Shown: positions 9,626 through 18,770, numbered from the stretch's first letter. The stretch is 64,000 bases of DNA from Bacillota bacterium (GCA_023386815.1 JAEWIZ010000008.1:553126-617125); one strand, 5' to 3'. Made by a program: numbers and translations. Notes: generated from the sequence alone by a model not told the origin.

Positions 9626-9720
9626 ACCAGTTATAAAATATTCTATTGATAAAATACACCTATAACTATATAATAGGAAAAATAGAATTATTATTAATAG
9701 TACAAGAAAGAGGAAAAAAT

Positions 9721-11037
9721 ATGAGCGGTATTAAGGTTGTAAAATTCGGCGGCAGCTCACTTGCCGACGCGAATCAGTTTAAAAAGGTTGCGGATATTAT
9801 TCAAGCGGACAAGTCCAGACGTTTTGTAGTTGCATCAGCTCCTGGAAAACGTTTTGATCAAGATATAAAGATAACAGATATGCTTTACAACTGTTATGAG
9901 AAGGCTTCCAAAGGTGAAAACTTTGAACAGGAGCTGGCAGCAATCGAAGAGCGTTACACTAGTATCATCAAAGATTTAGGGCTTGATATGTCTCTTGAGG
10001 AAGAGTTCAAATATATTAAAGCTTCCTTTGCCCATAGCGCTGGACGTGATTATGCCGCAAGCCGTGGTGAGTATTTAAATAGTATGATCTTAGCAAAGTA
10101 TCTGGGATTCCCTTTTCTGGATACAGTGGGCTTACTTTATTTCAATGAAAGCGGTGAATTTGACCTTGATAGAACACTGGCAAAGCTGTCACCAAAATTA
10201 GCTGAATTGGAATATGCAGTTATTCCTGGATTTTATGGATCAATGCCGAATGATACCATAAAAACCTTCTCCCGCGGTGGTTCTGATGTAACTGGCTCCA
10301 TCGTAGCAAGAGCAGCAAATGCTGAAATTTACGAGAACTGGACTGATGTCAGCGGCTTTTTAATCTGTGATCCAAGAATCGTAAAAGATCCTAAGCCGAT
10401 TACAACCATTACTTATAAGGAATTAAGAGAGCTTTCCTACATGGGAGCTACCGTACTTCATGAAGATGCAATTTTCCCTGTACGTACCAGTGGTATTCCT
10501 ATTAACATTAAGAATACGAACCATCCGGAAGATCCGGGTACCATGATCGTATCCCAAACCGTTGATTCCAGCCCCTTTATTATCACCGGAATTGCAGGAA
10601 AAAAAGGCTTCTCGGTTATTAATGTTGAGAAAGCCATGATGAACAGTGAGGTAGGCTTTGGTAGAAATATTCTCCGTGCCTTAGAAAAGAATAATCTATG
10701 CTTTGAGCACATTCCATCCGGAATCGACACCCTTAGTGTTATCGTAAGTACTGAGAATTTCAAAGGAAAAGAGAAACCTGTATTGGATGAGATCACCAAT
10801 AGAACACATCCGGACAATATTGAGATAGAAGATAATTTGGCATTGGTTGCAGTTGTTGGTAGAGGTATGCGAAAAGCTAGAGGTACTGCTGCTAAAATCT
10901 TTACTGCACTTGCTCAGGCTAAGATTAACGTTAAGATGATTGACCAGGGTTCTTCTGAGTTGAATATCATCATTGGCGTTGCGGAAGAGGATTTTGAAGA
11001 AGCAATGCGTGCGATCTATGGGATGTTTGTTCAATAA
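9721..11037 (+). CDS. lysC: Aspartokinase with two ACT domains
   Basis: 438 residues; phosphorylates aspartate as the first step to lysine, threonine, methionine and diaminopimelate. Kinase domain: VKFGGSSLAD at the N-terminus, substrate/ATP segments FSRGGSDVTGSIVA, and ENWTDVSGF. C-terminal regulatory part (about residues 300-438) has two ACT units (GKKGFSVINVEKAMM and LVAVVGRGMRKARG...NVKMIDQG). The start at 9721 follows AGAGGAAAA; an in-frame TTG at 9646 is upstream of any ribosome site and lies close to the predicted transcription start. It appears monocistronic; which of several clostridial isozymes it is cannot be read here. Confidence 0.92.
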   Translation: MSGIKVVKFGGSSLADANQFKKVADIIQADKSRRFVVASAPGKRFDQDIKITDMLYNCYEKASKGENFEQELAAIEERYTSIIKDLGLDMSLEEEFKYIKASFAHSAGRDYAASRGEYLNSMILAKYLGFPFLDTVGLLYFNESGEFDLDRTLAKLSPKLAELEYAVIPGFYGSMPNDTIKTFSRGGSDVTGSIVARAANAEIYENWTDVSGFLICDPRIVKDPKPITTITYKELRELSYMGATVLHEDAIFPVRTSGIPINIKNTNHPEDPGTMIVSQTVDSSPFIITGIAGKKGFSVINVEKAMMNSEVGFGRNILRALEKNNLCFEHIPSGIDTLSVIVSTENFKGKEKPVLDEITNRTHPDNIEIEDNLALVAVVGRGMRKARGTAAKIFTALAQAKINVKMIDQGSSELNIIIGVAEEDFEEAMRAIYGMFVQ

Positions 11038-11040
11038 GAC

Positions 11041-11216
11041 GATTCGCCCCACAAATGGGAAAGATTTAGGCTGTAAGGGAATATAAGTGTATCTATATCC
11101 ACCTGAGCTTGCCTTTAACATACCATAATTGCCAAGTACAGGAAATCGTGGGAGGCCCGGTCTGCGCCCATTCACTGCACTGCGCTAGGCTAAGAGAGGC
11201 ATTTGTCGGGCGAATC
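11041..11216. repeat. Long-range 17-bp inverted repeat 3' of aspartokinase
   Basis: GATTCGCCCCACAAATG (11041-11057) is the reverse complement of CATTTGTCGGGCGAATC (11200-11216) with one mismatch. The 142 bp between contain a GC-rich run near 11148-11170 (GGGAGGCCCGG...GCGCCC) that is unlike the AT-rich surroundings. It sits between the lysC stop and the terminator, so it may be a structured 3' RNA or a small mobile-element remnant. Confidence 0.55.
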
Positions 11217-11248
11217 ATAGGATTGAATTAATATATAATATAAAAGCG

Positions 11249-11290
11249 GCGGTAAAATTGTATCTTGAAAATACGATTTTACCGCTATTT
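11249..11290. terminator. Bidirectional terminator between lysC and pepT
   Basis: GCGGTAAAAT (11249-11258) / ATTTTACCGC (11276-11285) with inner TGTAT/ATACG pairing, flanked by A-rich and T-rich sides; it serves both convergent genes. Confidence 0.7.
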
Positions 11291-11310
11291 TGCACTTATA
11301 CAGATTTTAA

Positions 11311-12537
11311 TTATTTCTCAGCATATTTTTGTGCGAGAAGGATTAAGAGCTGGACACACTGATCCATGGCCTGAAGGCAGGCAAACTCCGTCTTTCCGTG
11401 ATGATTGTGGCTGCCGGTGCCTAAATTAGGGCAGGGAAGACCCATAAAGGATAGTCTGGAGCCGTCCGTACCTCCGCGAACCGGAGCGCTGAACGGAGTT
11501 CCCCCCAATTGCTTTACCGCCTCGTAAGCATTGTCAATCAGGTGCCAATGAGGTTTAATCTGCTCAGTCATATTATAATAGGAATCCTTTAACTCGACTC
11601 TAACGGTATTTTCACCATATTTTGCGTTTAATGTTTCTGCTGTCTCTTTTATAAAGGCTTTTCTTGCTTCCAGTTTTGTTCGATCATGATCTCGGAGTAG
11701 GTAATGCATTTTTGCCTGATCTACTGCGCCCGTCATATAATCCAGATGATAAAAGCCCTCATATTGCTCCGTATGCTCCGGACGTTCCTGCTCTGGTAGC
11801 AGGGAGTTAAACTCCATGGCAAGCAGTGAAGCATTCACCAGCTTGTCCTTAGCGCTACCGGTATGAATACTGATACCCTGAAGGAAGACATCCGCAGAAG
11901 CGGCATTAAAGGTTTCATACTCCACTTCTCCAAAGGCAGCTCCGTCAACGGTATAAGCAAAATCAGCACCGAATTTTGCAACATCAAAAAGATCTGCTCC
12001 CTGTCCGATTTCTTCATCTGGCGTGAAACCGATCTTTATGGTACCGTGAAGAATCTCTGGATGGTGAAATAACTCCTCTGCCATTGTCAAGATCTCTGCA
12101 ATGCCTGCTTTATCGTCTGCACCTAATAAGGTAGTACCATCTGTGACTAATAAATCCTTACCAATGTAATCCTTCAATACCTCGTAATCTTTTGGATCCA
12201 GTGTAACGTTATTCTCCTCATTTAAGATGATTTTGCTACCATCATATTCTTTAATAATACTAGTCTTTATATCGGTAAAAGGGACAGAATCCACAACATC
12301 CATATGTGCCAGAAAACCGATGACATTACCAGACCAGTTCGGGATATTTGCTTCGATCGTACCAAATACATATCCATGTTCATCCATGGATGCATCTTTG
12401 ATTCCCAGGCTTTTCATTTCCTCTACTAAGGCAGAGCCGAAGGTTAATTGCTCCGGTGAACTGGGATGGCTACCGCTGCTTTCATTGGAACCGGTAGGAT
12501 AGGTTGTATATTTTATTAAGCGTTCGTAAGCTCTCAT
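11311..12537 (-). CDS. pepT: Peptidase T (tripeptide aminopeptidase)
   Basis: 408 residues, M20 family zinc aminopeptidase that removes the N-terminal residue of tripeptides in the cytoplasm. Metal and catalytic segments are visible in order: FLAHMDVVD, LLGADDKAGIAE, FTPDEEIGQGAD (catalytic Glu pair), YTVDGAAFGEVEYETF, then the dimerisation domain and C-terminal VRGGTDGSRLSFMGLPCPNLGTGSHNHHGKTE (start of that block near residue 355) with the last His ligand. Start ATG at 12537 has GGAGG 8 nt upstream. Monocistronic and convergent with lysC. Length and motif order are normal for PepT. Confidence 0.95.
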   Translation of the reverse strand: MRAYERLIKYTTYPTGSNESSGSHPSSPEQLTFGSALVEEMKSLGIKDASMDEHGYVFGTIEANIPNWSGNVIGFLAHMDVVDSVPFTDIKTSIIKEYDGSKIILNEENNVTLDPKDYEVLKDYIGKDLLVTDGTTLLGADDKAGIAEILTMAEELFHHPEILHGTIKIGFTPDEEIGQGADLFDVAKFGADFAYTVDGAAFGEVEYETFNAASADVFLQGISIHTGSAKDKLVNASLLAMEFNSLLPEQERPEHTEQYEGFYHLDYMTGAVDQAKMHYLLRDHDRTKLEARKAFIKETAETLNAKYGENTVRVELKDSYYNMTEQIKPHWHLIDNAYEAVKQLGGTPFSAPVRGGTDGSRLSFMGLPCPNLGTGSHNHHGKTEFACLQAMDQCVQLLILLAQKYAEK

Positions 12538-12831
12538 AGTTTGACCTCCATGCTTATAAGTTTAAAAATTTAGATAGACATATTATTTCACAAAATCCAT
12601 CGAAAATCTACTCCTAAAAAGAAATATGGCAATTTTTCGGTATGTTCTATCTCTAGTTCCGGTACTCGATCATATTTTTTATCTACGACGGGATATCTTT
12701 ATGATAAATAATAAAAAATAACAATAGAGGCTGAAGGATGAAAGATCGTTTAATCTTAAAGAATAAAAAGCATGGCATTGAAGGCTTAAGTTGGTAAAGG
12801 CGGAAGTTTTCGGAAGATTGAAGAGAGGGTA

Positions 12832-12862
12832 TTGACATTAAAGTTACTTCATTGTTTATAAT
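12832..12862 (+). promoter_or_regulatory. Promoter with 19-bp spacer, MerR-type
   Basis: TTGACA (12832-12837) and TATAAT (12857-12862) are both perfect but separated by 19 bp, the over-long spacing that MerR-family activators correct. The spacer contains AAGTTACTT, a small palindrome. The operon it drives encodes a MerR protein. Confidence 0.6.
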
Positions 12863-12882
12863 GTTCCTTAATAGTAAAGAAC
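12863..12882. repeat. Inverted repeat at the predicted transcription start
   Basis: GTTCCTTA and TAAAGAAC, with 4 nt between, form a near-palindrome (one mismatch) just after the -10 box. It is a candidate operator for the MerR protein or another regulator. Confidence 0.35.
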
Positions 12883-12941
12883 CGTCATAGTAATGCGCAA
12901 CCTATGAAAGGCTTTTATTATATTATGAAAGGAATGATATA

Positions 12942-13454
12942 ATGGGAGCATTTAATGTAACGCTGACACAGGAGGTAACACGAAAAGATGCCTTAATCAT
13001 TGGAGAATGGTTAAAGAACTCTGAAATTACGAAATATCTGAATGAAGCCTCTGATATTTCTTCTGAAATAAATTATGTTGTGGATAGAGTGAAATTAGAT
13101 ATATTAACTCATTTATTTAACCGCGACGGAACCTTTTGTATGATATTAACAAATCCTGGCGAACCGGTAGGTTTCATAAAGTTAATTCGTAAAACTGGTG
13201 GAGCTGAGATGGTGATTGTCATTGGAGACAAGGATAAATGGGGGAAGGGAATCGGTGCAAAATCGATTGAACAAGGATTGAACAAAGCTTTCTTTCAATG
13301 GAGAACCCCTCGTGTTATTGCCAAAATACATCCAAATAACCTACGATCGGTAAATGCATTTGAAAAATTGGGTTTTCATTATGAAAGTGATGTGACCAAT
13401 TATCGATTATACAGCATTACCATGGAACGATATATAAAGCGTATTCTTGCATAG
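12942..13454 (+). CDS. GNAT-family N-acetyltransferase
   Basis: 170 residues with the GNAT fold: an N-terminal variable part, then the acetyl-CoA segment IGDKDKWGKGIGAKSIEQGL (Q/R-x-x-G-x-G/A-like pyrophosphate loop: KWGKGIGA) and the C-terminal HPNNLRSVNAFEKLGF block typical of RimJ/RimL-like acetyltransferases acting on protein N-termini, amino acids or antibiotics. It is first in an operon with a MerR regulator (50 bp downstream) and an Rnk/GreA-like protein. Substrate unknown; a detoxification or stress role would fit the MerR partner but is inference. Confidence 0.88.
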   Translation: MGAFNVTLTQEVTRKDALIIGEWLKNSEITKYLNEASDISSEINYVVDRVKLDILTHLFNRDGTFCMILTNPGEPVGFIKLIRKTGGAEMVIVIGDKDKWGKGIGAKSIEQGLNKAFFQWRTPRVIAKIHPNNLRSVNAFEKLGFHYESDVTNYRLYSITMERYIKRILA

Positions 13455-13504
13455 TACCTTCTGATATGAGAAAATGGTTTTAACAAGAGCAGTACGAGGT
13501 GAAT

Positions 13505-14245
13505 ATGAAAAATACATTTACAATTGGGGAAATATCCCGCTTACTTAATATACCAAAATCAACCATCCGTTATTGGGAGAGTGTGGGATTAATTACATTA
13601 CCCCGTGATGATACAAATAATTATCGAAAGTATAATCATGGTTCGGTATACACCATATCTGACTTAGCTCATTTTCGGTGTCTGCAGATGTCCCTTCAGG
13701 ATATGAAAAGACAGCCGCAATTGTCACCGGATGAGCTTGCCAAATCCTTGACTTCTCTTGACCATAACTTGGATCAGAAGCTGCAGGAATTGTATGTTGC
13801 AAAAGAATACCTTCATAAAAAGCTGGACTGTATCAAGGAGTATCATAAGTTGCTGGAGAACCAGTACAAAAAAGAGGAACCGGATTATGATCATATCTAC
13901 GCTTTTTCCGTTGAGGATACGCAGGCGTGGTCAATCTATATCAAGGATCAATACCAGAGCATACTGTTATACGATCCTTCTCAAAAAAATATTGTTACTG
14001 GATTAGCCGTAGCTACTTCAAAGGATCCTGAAATACTTTGGAAGAAAGATTCTAAGGCAACTTTTTTGTCTTTTATACTGAAGGTTGATTACAGTAGCCC
14101 ATCCATCGATGCCTATGAACCGCATCTGAGGTATTTTGAAGAAAATGGTTTACAAGTGTCGAAGATATTTGCACGTTATTTATTTTCTGCCAACGATACA
14201 AAATATTATGACTATTATAAAGCATATGCGGAGATTGAAGGGTGA
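13505..14245 (+). CDS. MerR-family transcriptional regulator with C-terminal effector domain
   Basis: 246 residues. N-terminal winged HTH (residues about 3-70): TIGEISRLLNIPKSTIRYWE, then a second helix pair ending YTISDLAHFRCL. A coiled-coil dimerisation segment follows (about 85-120, LDQKLQELYVAKEYLHKKLDCIKEY) and then a domain of about 120 residues that probably binds an effector (BmrR-like in layout, not recognised in sequence). The start at 13505 fits GAGGTG (13496-13501); a GTG at 13499 overlaps that site. The operon promoter at 12832 has a MerR-type 19-bp spacer, suggesting autoregulation. Confidence 0.87.
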   Translation: MKNTFTIGEISRLLNIPKSTIRYWESVGLITLPRDDTNNYRKYNHGSVYTISDLAHFRCLQMSLQDMKRQPQLSPDELAKSLTSLDHNLDQKLQELYVAKEYLHKKLDCIKEYHKLLENQYKKEEPDYDHIYAFSVEDTQAWSIYIKDQYQSILLYDPSQKNIVTGLAVATSKDPEILWKKDSKATFLSFILKVDYSSPSIDAYEPHLRYFEENGLQVSKIFARYLFSANDTKYYDYYKAYAEIEG

Positions 14246-14279
14246 TTTGGAGCTAAGTCAAAGGAAAGGAGAGAAGGTC

Positions 14280-14663
14280 TTGACTAATCCGATTTACATT
14301 ACACACACAGATAAAGAGAAGTTGAGCAAGTTGATTGAAGAAAGTAAACAAAATGAAACAAAGAACAACAGCTACCTGAAAAAACTGGAGGCAGAGATTA
14401 AAAGAGCTATCATCAGGTCTGAGTCTCAATTGCCAACCAATATAGTTACAATGGATTCCAATGTATTGTTGGTGGTGGATGGCTCTGAAGAAGAGGCAAC
14501 CCTGGTTTATCCGGAGCACGCAAATGTACTGAAAAATAAAATATCGGTGCTGTCTCCTCTTGGTACAGCTATCCTTGGATATGAAGAAGGAAGTACAGTA
14601 GAGTGGGAGGTTCCCGACGGTAAAATTGAAATCTTTGTAAAAAAGGTGACGCATGCCGTGTAG
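14280..14663 (+). CDS. Rnk/GreA-GreB-family transcription factor-like protein
   Basis: 127 residues from a TTG start at 14280, which has AAGGAGAG at 14265-14272. The N-terminal part (NPIYITHTDKEKLSKLIEE, then helices) resembles the short coiled-coil of Rnk (regulator of nucleoside diphosphate kinase), and the C-terminal part (LSPLGTAILGYEEGSTVEW) is the FKBP-like GreA/GreB C-terminal domain that binds RNA polymerase. The full-length GreA coiled coil that enters the secondary channel is absent or short, so it may compete with Gre factors rather than cleave transcripts. A longer frame back to 14136 would overlap the MerR gene and lacks a ribosome site. Confidence 0.82.
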   Translation: MTNPIYITHTDKEKLSKLIEESKQNETKNNSYLKKLEAEIKRAIIRSESQLPTNIVTMDSNVLLVVDGSEEEATLVYPEHANVLKNKISVLSPLGTAILGYEEGSTVEWEVPDGKIEIFVKKVTHAV

Positions 14664-14737
14664 TGGAAGGATAGGAAAAGCTTCTACAAGGGAATGGAGA
14701 TCTTCGATCCCTGGGATTTTACTGAAGATACATAAAA

Positions 14738-14780
14738 AAGACTGCTGCTTGTTTCATGGAAATAAGCAGCAGTCTTATTG
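14738..14780. terminator. Bidirectional terminator
   Basis: Perfect 13-bp stem AAGACTGCTGCTT (14738-14750) / AAGCAGCAGTCTT (14764-14776), A run before and T-rich after. It ends the GNAT/MerR/Rnk operon and, on the other strand, the small gene at 14798-14962. Confidence 0.85.
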
Positions 14781-14797
14781 AATTCTTTCTGGAGAAA

Positions 14798-14962
14798 CTA
14801 TTTTTGTGAGTTCATCTGGGAGTTTTTATAAGCGATCAATATAACGTCTTCCTTTGCGCTATTGCCGATCGTATGCTCTAATTCCGTGATTTTCTTTAAA
14901 TCTTCTTCCGATACGTCTGCGAAGTTGTAATCTCTAAAAGTACTTTTATCATTCATATCCAT
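14798..14962 (-). CDS. Small hypothetical protein, 54 residues
   Basis: A short minus-strand frame starting ATG at 14962 with an excellent AGGAGG 9 nt upstream, ending TAG at 14798-14800, followed by a bidirectional terminator. The product is soluble, acidic and helix-prone: N-terminal FRDYNFADVSEEDLKK, then ITELEHTIGNSAKEDV and ILIAYKNSQM. I recognise no family. The strong ribosome site, codon use like its neighbours and the terminator placed right after the stop support a real gene. It lies downstream of, and in the same direction as, the YesM-like kinase gene, with 117 bp between. Function unknown. Confidence 0.65.
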   Translation of the reverse strand: MDMNDKSTFRDYNFADVSEEDLKKITELEHTIGNSAKEDVILIAYKNSQMNSQK

Positions 14963-15078
14963 GATTGTAAACCTCCTAAATAATTATCATTATTTACAGC
15001 TTACTATAAATTTATGCAGCCTTGAGAGGTCAGCCTTGCGTGAGATATTCACAATGCTGATTGTACATAAGAAGATGG

Positions 15079-16893
15079 TTATTCCTCCTGCACCGGTTTC
15101 GCCGGAATCCTAATCTGTACCTCAGTTTCAACTCCGGGAGTACTTTGATAGGATAAGCCATATTCTTCTCCGAAGAATACTTGTAACCGTTTATGGGTAT
15201 TGTAAATGGCAATATTATTACCGGTTTCTTTGGCTTGATTTCCCAGCAAAATGGTCTGTAGGTCTTCAGAAGGAATGCCCACCCCATTATCAGAAATGGT
15301 AAATACCATGATATCATCCTCTAGCCAGCCCATAATAACGATGTTCCCTTCTTTCGTATCCTTTGCCAGGATACCATGGAAGATAGAGTTCTCAACAATG
15401 GGCTGTAATATAAGCTTAGGAATTTCATAATCCAGCATTTCATCAGGTACATCAATAAAGAAATGAATCTTATTCTCGTAACGCATGTTTTGAAGTTGAA
15501 CATACAGGCTCACATGCTCTAGCTCGTCCCTTATGCTGACGATATTATTTCCCTTGCTTAAGGTCAGCTTATAGAATTTTGATAATCTCTGGACAGCCAG
15601 GGAAACTTCCGATGATTTCCCGGTCTGTGCCATCCAGTTAATCATATCCAGAGTATTATATAGGAAATGAGGATTAATCTGTGCCTGTAACGCTTTGAAC
15701 TCGGACAAACGGAGGTCTCTCGCGGATTGTTCCTTTTGAATCATTAATTGATCTAACTGGTCAGTCATGTAATTGTAGGTCTCGATCAGCTCACCAATTT
15801 CATCCGTTCCGCCCTTGGTATCCAAATAGGTTGGTATGCCAAAGCGAACGCCCTGCATTTGCCCGATTACGGAAGAGATTCGTTTTATAAGGGAATTATT
15901 TAAATTCAGTGCGAGCATCATACCAAGAACTAAAATTGCTAAATAAAAGAAAAGAAATTTATAGAGCAGAAGATTTCCCTGTTCTGACATGCTGCTGGCG
16001 GGAATGGTGGTAATCATGTACCAGTCCGTGCCTGGTATGGTTTTATAATTACAGTAGACACTGGAATTAGCGAATTTTACAGTCATAAATTTGGTCGTCG
16101 TATTGATCAGGGAAGGAACTTTAGAATACTTCAACAAATAAGTACCGGATAATCTTGTACTTGTAGTAGATACCAGTTCCTCTCGTTCATTTAGAATATA
16201 GATTACACTTTCCGTAAAAGGAAGATCCTGCTCCAGGATGGAGTCAATGGTGCGCTGGTCAAAGTAAACCACCAGGTAGACATAGTAATCATTAACTTTA
16301 ATATTATGGATGATTGCCAGATCACCATAATGACTAATTTCATAAGGAGAAAGGTATTTGCTGGGACATACCAGGGTGGACTGGTCCGGATTTAATGAAA
16401 GAATACCGTGCCAATAAGTACCGGTTGTCTCAGATTCAGGCTCAAAGATTTCCTCGTCATTATAGGTGCTAATTGCATTATAGTGGTCACTATCAATATA
16501 GATTTTCACTGTTGATGCCTTGCTGTTATTGGTCAGGGAACTAACCATGGTATAAAAATCATTTAAACTAGTGTGAAATGACGGTTTACGAATAAAGTCC
16601 GTCGGTGAATCACTATAAATATAGGAAATAAAAAAATCCTGACTTTCAATACTGGAGGCAACGGTCTCAATCTGATTAATGGTATTTCCAAGGGCAGTCT
16701 GAGTTTGGGCAGATATAACAGCCAAGGATTTTAAGGTATTATTGGTTGTAATCGCAAGGAGCTGGTTATAGCTAAAAACCGTAATAAATATTGTGGGAAC
16801 AATAGCTATGAGCAGATGCGAAAACATAAATTTTGATTTTAATTTAAGGTGAAATAAGTAATAGTCATAGATCTTAAAAAATATTCGCTTCAT
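15079..16893 (-). CDS. YesM-type membrane sensor histidine kinase
   Basis: 604 residues. Order: short cytoplasmic head, TM1 (about 22-45, FMFSHLLIAIVPTIFITVFS), large extracellular Cache-like sensor (about 50-300), TM2 (about 310-330, FLFFYLAILVLGMMLAL), HAMP-like linker, phosphoacceptor block QINPHFLYNTLDMINWM with the active His, and a HATPase_c domain with ILQPIVENSIFHG (N box) and DNGVGI (G1). It is the sensor of the response regulator gene 38 bp upstream and both face away from a sugar ABC importer, the usual arrangement for sugar-sensing YesMN pairs. Ligand is most likely a sugar such as rhamnose or a rhamnoside, by context. Confidence 0.93.
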   Translation of the reverse strand: MKRIFFKIYDYYLFHLKLKSKFMFSHLLIAIVPTIFITVFSYNQLLAITTNNTLKSLAVISAQTQTALGNTINQIETVASSIESQDFFISYIYSDSPTDFIRKPSFHTSLNDFYTMVSSLTNNSKASTVKIYIDSDHYNAISTYNDEEIFEPESETTGTYWHGILSLNPDQSTLVCPSKYLSPYEISHYGDLAIIHNIKVNDYYVYLVVYFDQRTIDSILEQDLPFTESVIYILNEREELVSTTSTRLSGTYLLKYSKVPSLINTTTKFMTVKFANSSVYCNYKTIPGTDWYMITTIPASSMSEQGNLLLYKFLFFYLAILVLGMMLALNLNNSLIKRISSVIGQMQGVRFGIPTYLDTKGGTDEIGELIETYNYMTDQLDQLMIQKEQSARDLRLSEFKALQAQINPHFLYNTLDMINWMAQTGKSSEVSLAVQRLSKFYKLTLSKGNNIVSIRDELEHVSLYVQLQNMRYENKIHFFIDVPDEMLDYEIPKLILQPIVENSIFHGILAKDTKEGNIVIMGWLEDDIMVFTISDNGVGIPSEDLQTILLGNQAKETGNNIAIYNTHKRLQVFFGEEYGLSYQSTPGVETEVQIRIPAKPVQEE

Positions 16894-16931
16894 TTCGAGG
16901 TCCTTTCAGAGGATAACAGCTTGGAAATCGG

Positions 16932-18494
16932 TTATTTGCTCAGCTCTTTTTCACGATACTCGGATGGGGAAAGCCCAACCTCTTTTTTAAAGCTCTTACC
17001 AAAATAATTACCATCGGAGTAGCCTACCCGGGAAGAGATATCAGTAATTTTGTTCCTTGGATCAATTAATAATTGCTTTGCTTTCTCGATACGAAATTCC
17101 GTAATGTATTGATTTAAAGTCTTACCGGTCTCCGTCTTAAATACAGTACAAAGATAGGAGGAGGACAAATGAACGTGCTCACTGATATCCTTTATGGAAA
17201 GAGAGTAGTCGCTATAATGCTTGCTGATGTAGTCTCGAATCATGAAAATCGTTGGGTTCTCCTGAGACAGTGATTGCAGTTGATTTGTAAATTCGTCGAT
17301 CTTATCGAGTAGCATCATATGAAGTTCTCTTAGAATATCACAATTTGATATTGTCTCCAGCAGGCTTTCTTGATCAGAGGCTGAGGCCTCTGTTTGAAGC
17401 TTGAGATTATACTGTACCGTATTAATATGCATAAATAGCTTATAATACACATCCTTTATGGTATTTGCCAGCAGGGAATGGTTATGCAGCAAGGTTTGAT
17501 AAAAGGATTCCGCTAATGTCCGTGAATGTACAAGATCCCGTTCTACAATCGCTTTTGTAAAATCCTCGGCAAATTCACTGGGATAGCTGGGAGCTAACGT
17601 GCTAAAGGAACCCTCATAATTAAGTATGCTCCCATATTCATAAAAGAAAGAACTTTGTAGCAAAATTACAGCAGAGTTGTATGAATGGAATACTTTGTTG
17701 CTGCCGATTACAGTCTTACCAATCGAAATAAAGAAGGGAATATCCTTAGGTATTAATTCCTTGATCTCCTTAGCTATCTTTAATAGAATGCTTTCCATTG
17801 GGCGCTCGTCTGTAAATACATGCATAACAAACACAGATTCTTGCTTGATAAAATGTATTTCTGACATATTACGTTTTGTAACGATAGAATGAATGTCATT
17901 TAATATAGAAGAGATTTCTTCTTCCAGGAAGTTGTTCCCGGGTACTTTTAACCGAACGACAAAGGTGGTAAAGGTAGTTCTTGGATGAATAATATCCCTT
18001 AAACCGGCATCCGTCAGGGAAGTGTCCTCCTTACTATTATAACCGCTTCTGGTCATATTTTGTGCTACTTTGGAGGAAGCATCCTTTGCAAAAAGGGCAT
18101 TGGACTTCTGATTTACCCTGTGCTGAAGAATGGTGCTTACTGATTCAGACAAGGCCTCAGTTAATTCCTCAGCAGTGAAGGGCTTTTCCACATAACGAAC
18201 AGCTTTTAATTTAATCGCAGCCATTAGATATTCCTTATCTGAGTACCCGCTCATAAAAATAATCGGGCATTGTGGATTCAGTTCCTGTATCTTTTCGGCC
18301 AGCTCAATCCCGTTCATACGAGGCATGCGAATGTCCGTTAATAGAACATCCGGAAGGTGAGTTCTGGCCAGCTGCAATGCATTAATTCCATCATCGGCTT
18401 GGTCAATATGGTCAAAGGGAAGCTCGTCCCAATGGATACTTGAGATTAGACCCTCTCGTGTTATTTTTTCGTCATCTGCAATTAAAATTCTCAT
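16932..18494 (-). CDS. YesN-type response regulator with AraC DNA-binding domain
   Basis: 520 residues. Receiver domain at the N-terminus with the acidic pair in ADDE, phosphoacceptor Asp54 in LLTDIRMPRMNG and the conserved Lys in RYVEKPF. A middle domain of about 270 residues of unknown fold follows, then two AraC HTH units at about 415-515 (ISEHVHLSSSYLCTVFKTETG; ITDISSRVGYSDGNYFGKSF). It should activate transcription on phosphorylation by the kinase encoded just downstream. The target by context is the divergent importer starting at 18771. Normal length for the family. Confidence 0.94.
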   Translation of the reverse strand: MRILIADDEKITREGLISSIHWDELPFDHIDQADDGINALQLARTHLPDVLLTDIRMPRMNGIELAEKIQELNPQCPIIFMSGYSDKEYLMAAIKLKAVRYVEKPFTAEELTEALSESVSTILQHRVNQKSNALFAKDASSKVAQNMTRSGYNSKEDTSLTDAGLRDIIHPRTTFTTFVVRLKVPGNNFLEEEISSILNDIHSIVTKRNMSEIHFIKQESVFVMHVFTDERPMESILLKIAKEIKELIPKDIPFFISIGKTVIGSNKVFHSYNSAVILLQSSFFYEYGSILNYEGSFSTLAPSYPSEFAEDFTKAIVERDLVHSRTLAESFYQTLLHNHSLLANTIKDVYYKLFMHINTVQYNLKLQTEASASDQESLLETISNCDILRELHMMLLDKIDEFTNQLQSLSQENPTIFMIRDYISKHYSDYSLSIKDISEHVHLSSSYLCTVFKTETGKTLNQYITEFRIEKAKQLLIDPRNKITDISSRVGYSDGNYFGKSFKKEVGLSPSEYREKELSK

Positions 18495-18770
18495 GAATGA
18501 CTCCTTTGTTTAGTAAATCTATCTGGTACATATTGTACCAAATTTCGAGAAGAATACAACTATAAACAAAGAATTGTAGTATTACATTAATTTTCATTAC
18601 TATTCAGATATGGAATAATACAGTAGAAATTTACCCTCAATCAAATGATATTACGATGTAAAAAAGTTTTTTCAGGTGATAAGATAGTATTGTGAAAGGG
18701 AAAAGTCAGAATAAGTATCAGCTGCAATGTTACAGGCAGACTTGGACTGGCTAAGAAAGGAGTAAGAAAA

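Larger units (their letters stand above)
9233..9720. other. Intergenic region between pgmB and aspartokinase
   Basis: About 490 bp without a supported gene. It holds a terminator hairpin (9335-9380) and the aspartokinase promoter (9597-9625). I looked for a lysine riboswitch or T-box ahead of aspartokinase and saw no recognisable core. Confidence 0.6.
12538..12941. other. Intergenic region between pepT and the GNAT/MerR operon
   Basis: About 400 bp with no supported gene. It contains the divergent pepT start region and, at its right end, the promoter of the GNAT operon (12832-12862) followed by an inverted repeat (12863-12882). Confidence 0.6.

Noticed and set aside
9233..9720. Lysine riboswitch or T-box leader of aspartokinase
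   Set aside because: The predicted leader is only about 90 nt and shows no riboswitch core or T-box sequence.
10696..11175. 159-codon minus-strand frame over the lysC 3' end
   Set aside because: Antisense to the conserved ACT domains of aspartokinase; no ribosome site or family.
14136..14279. N-terminal extension of the Rnk/GreA-like protein
   Set aside because: Overlaps the MerR coding region in another frame and lacks a ribosome site, whereas TTG 14280 has AAGGAGAG.
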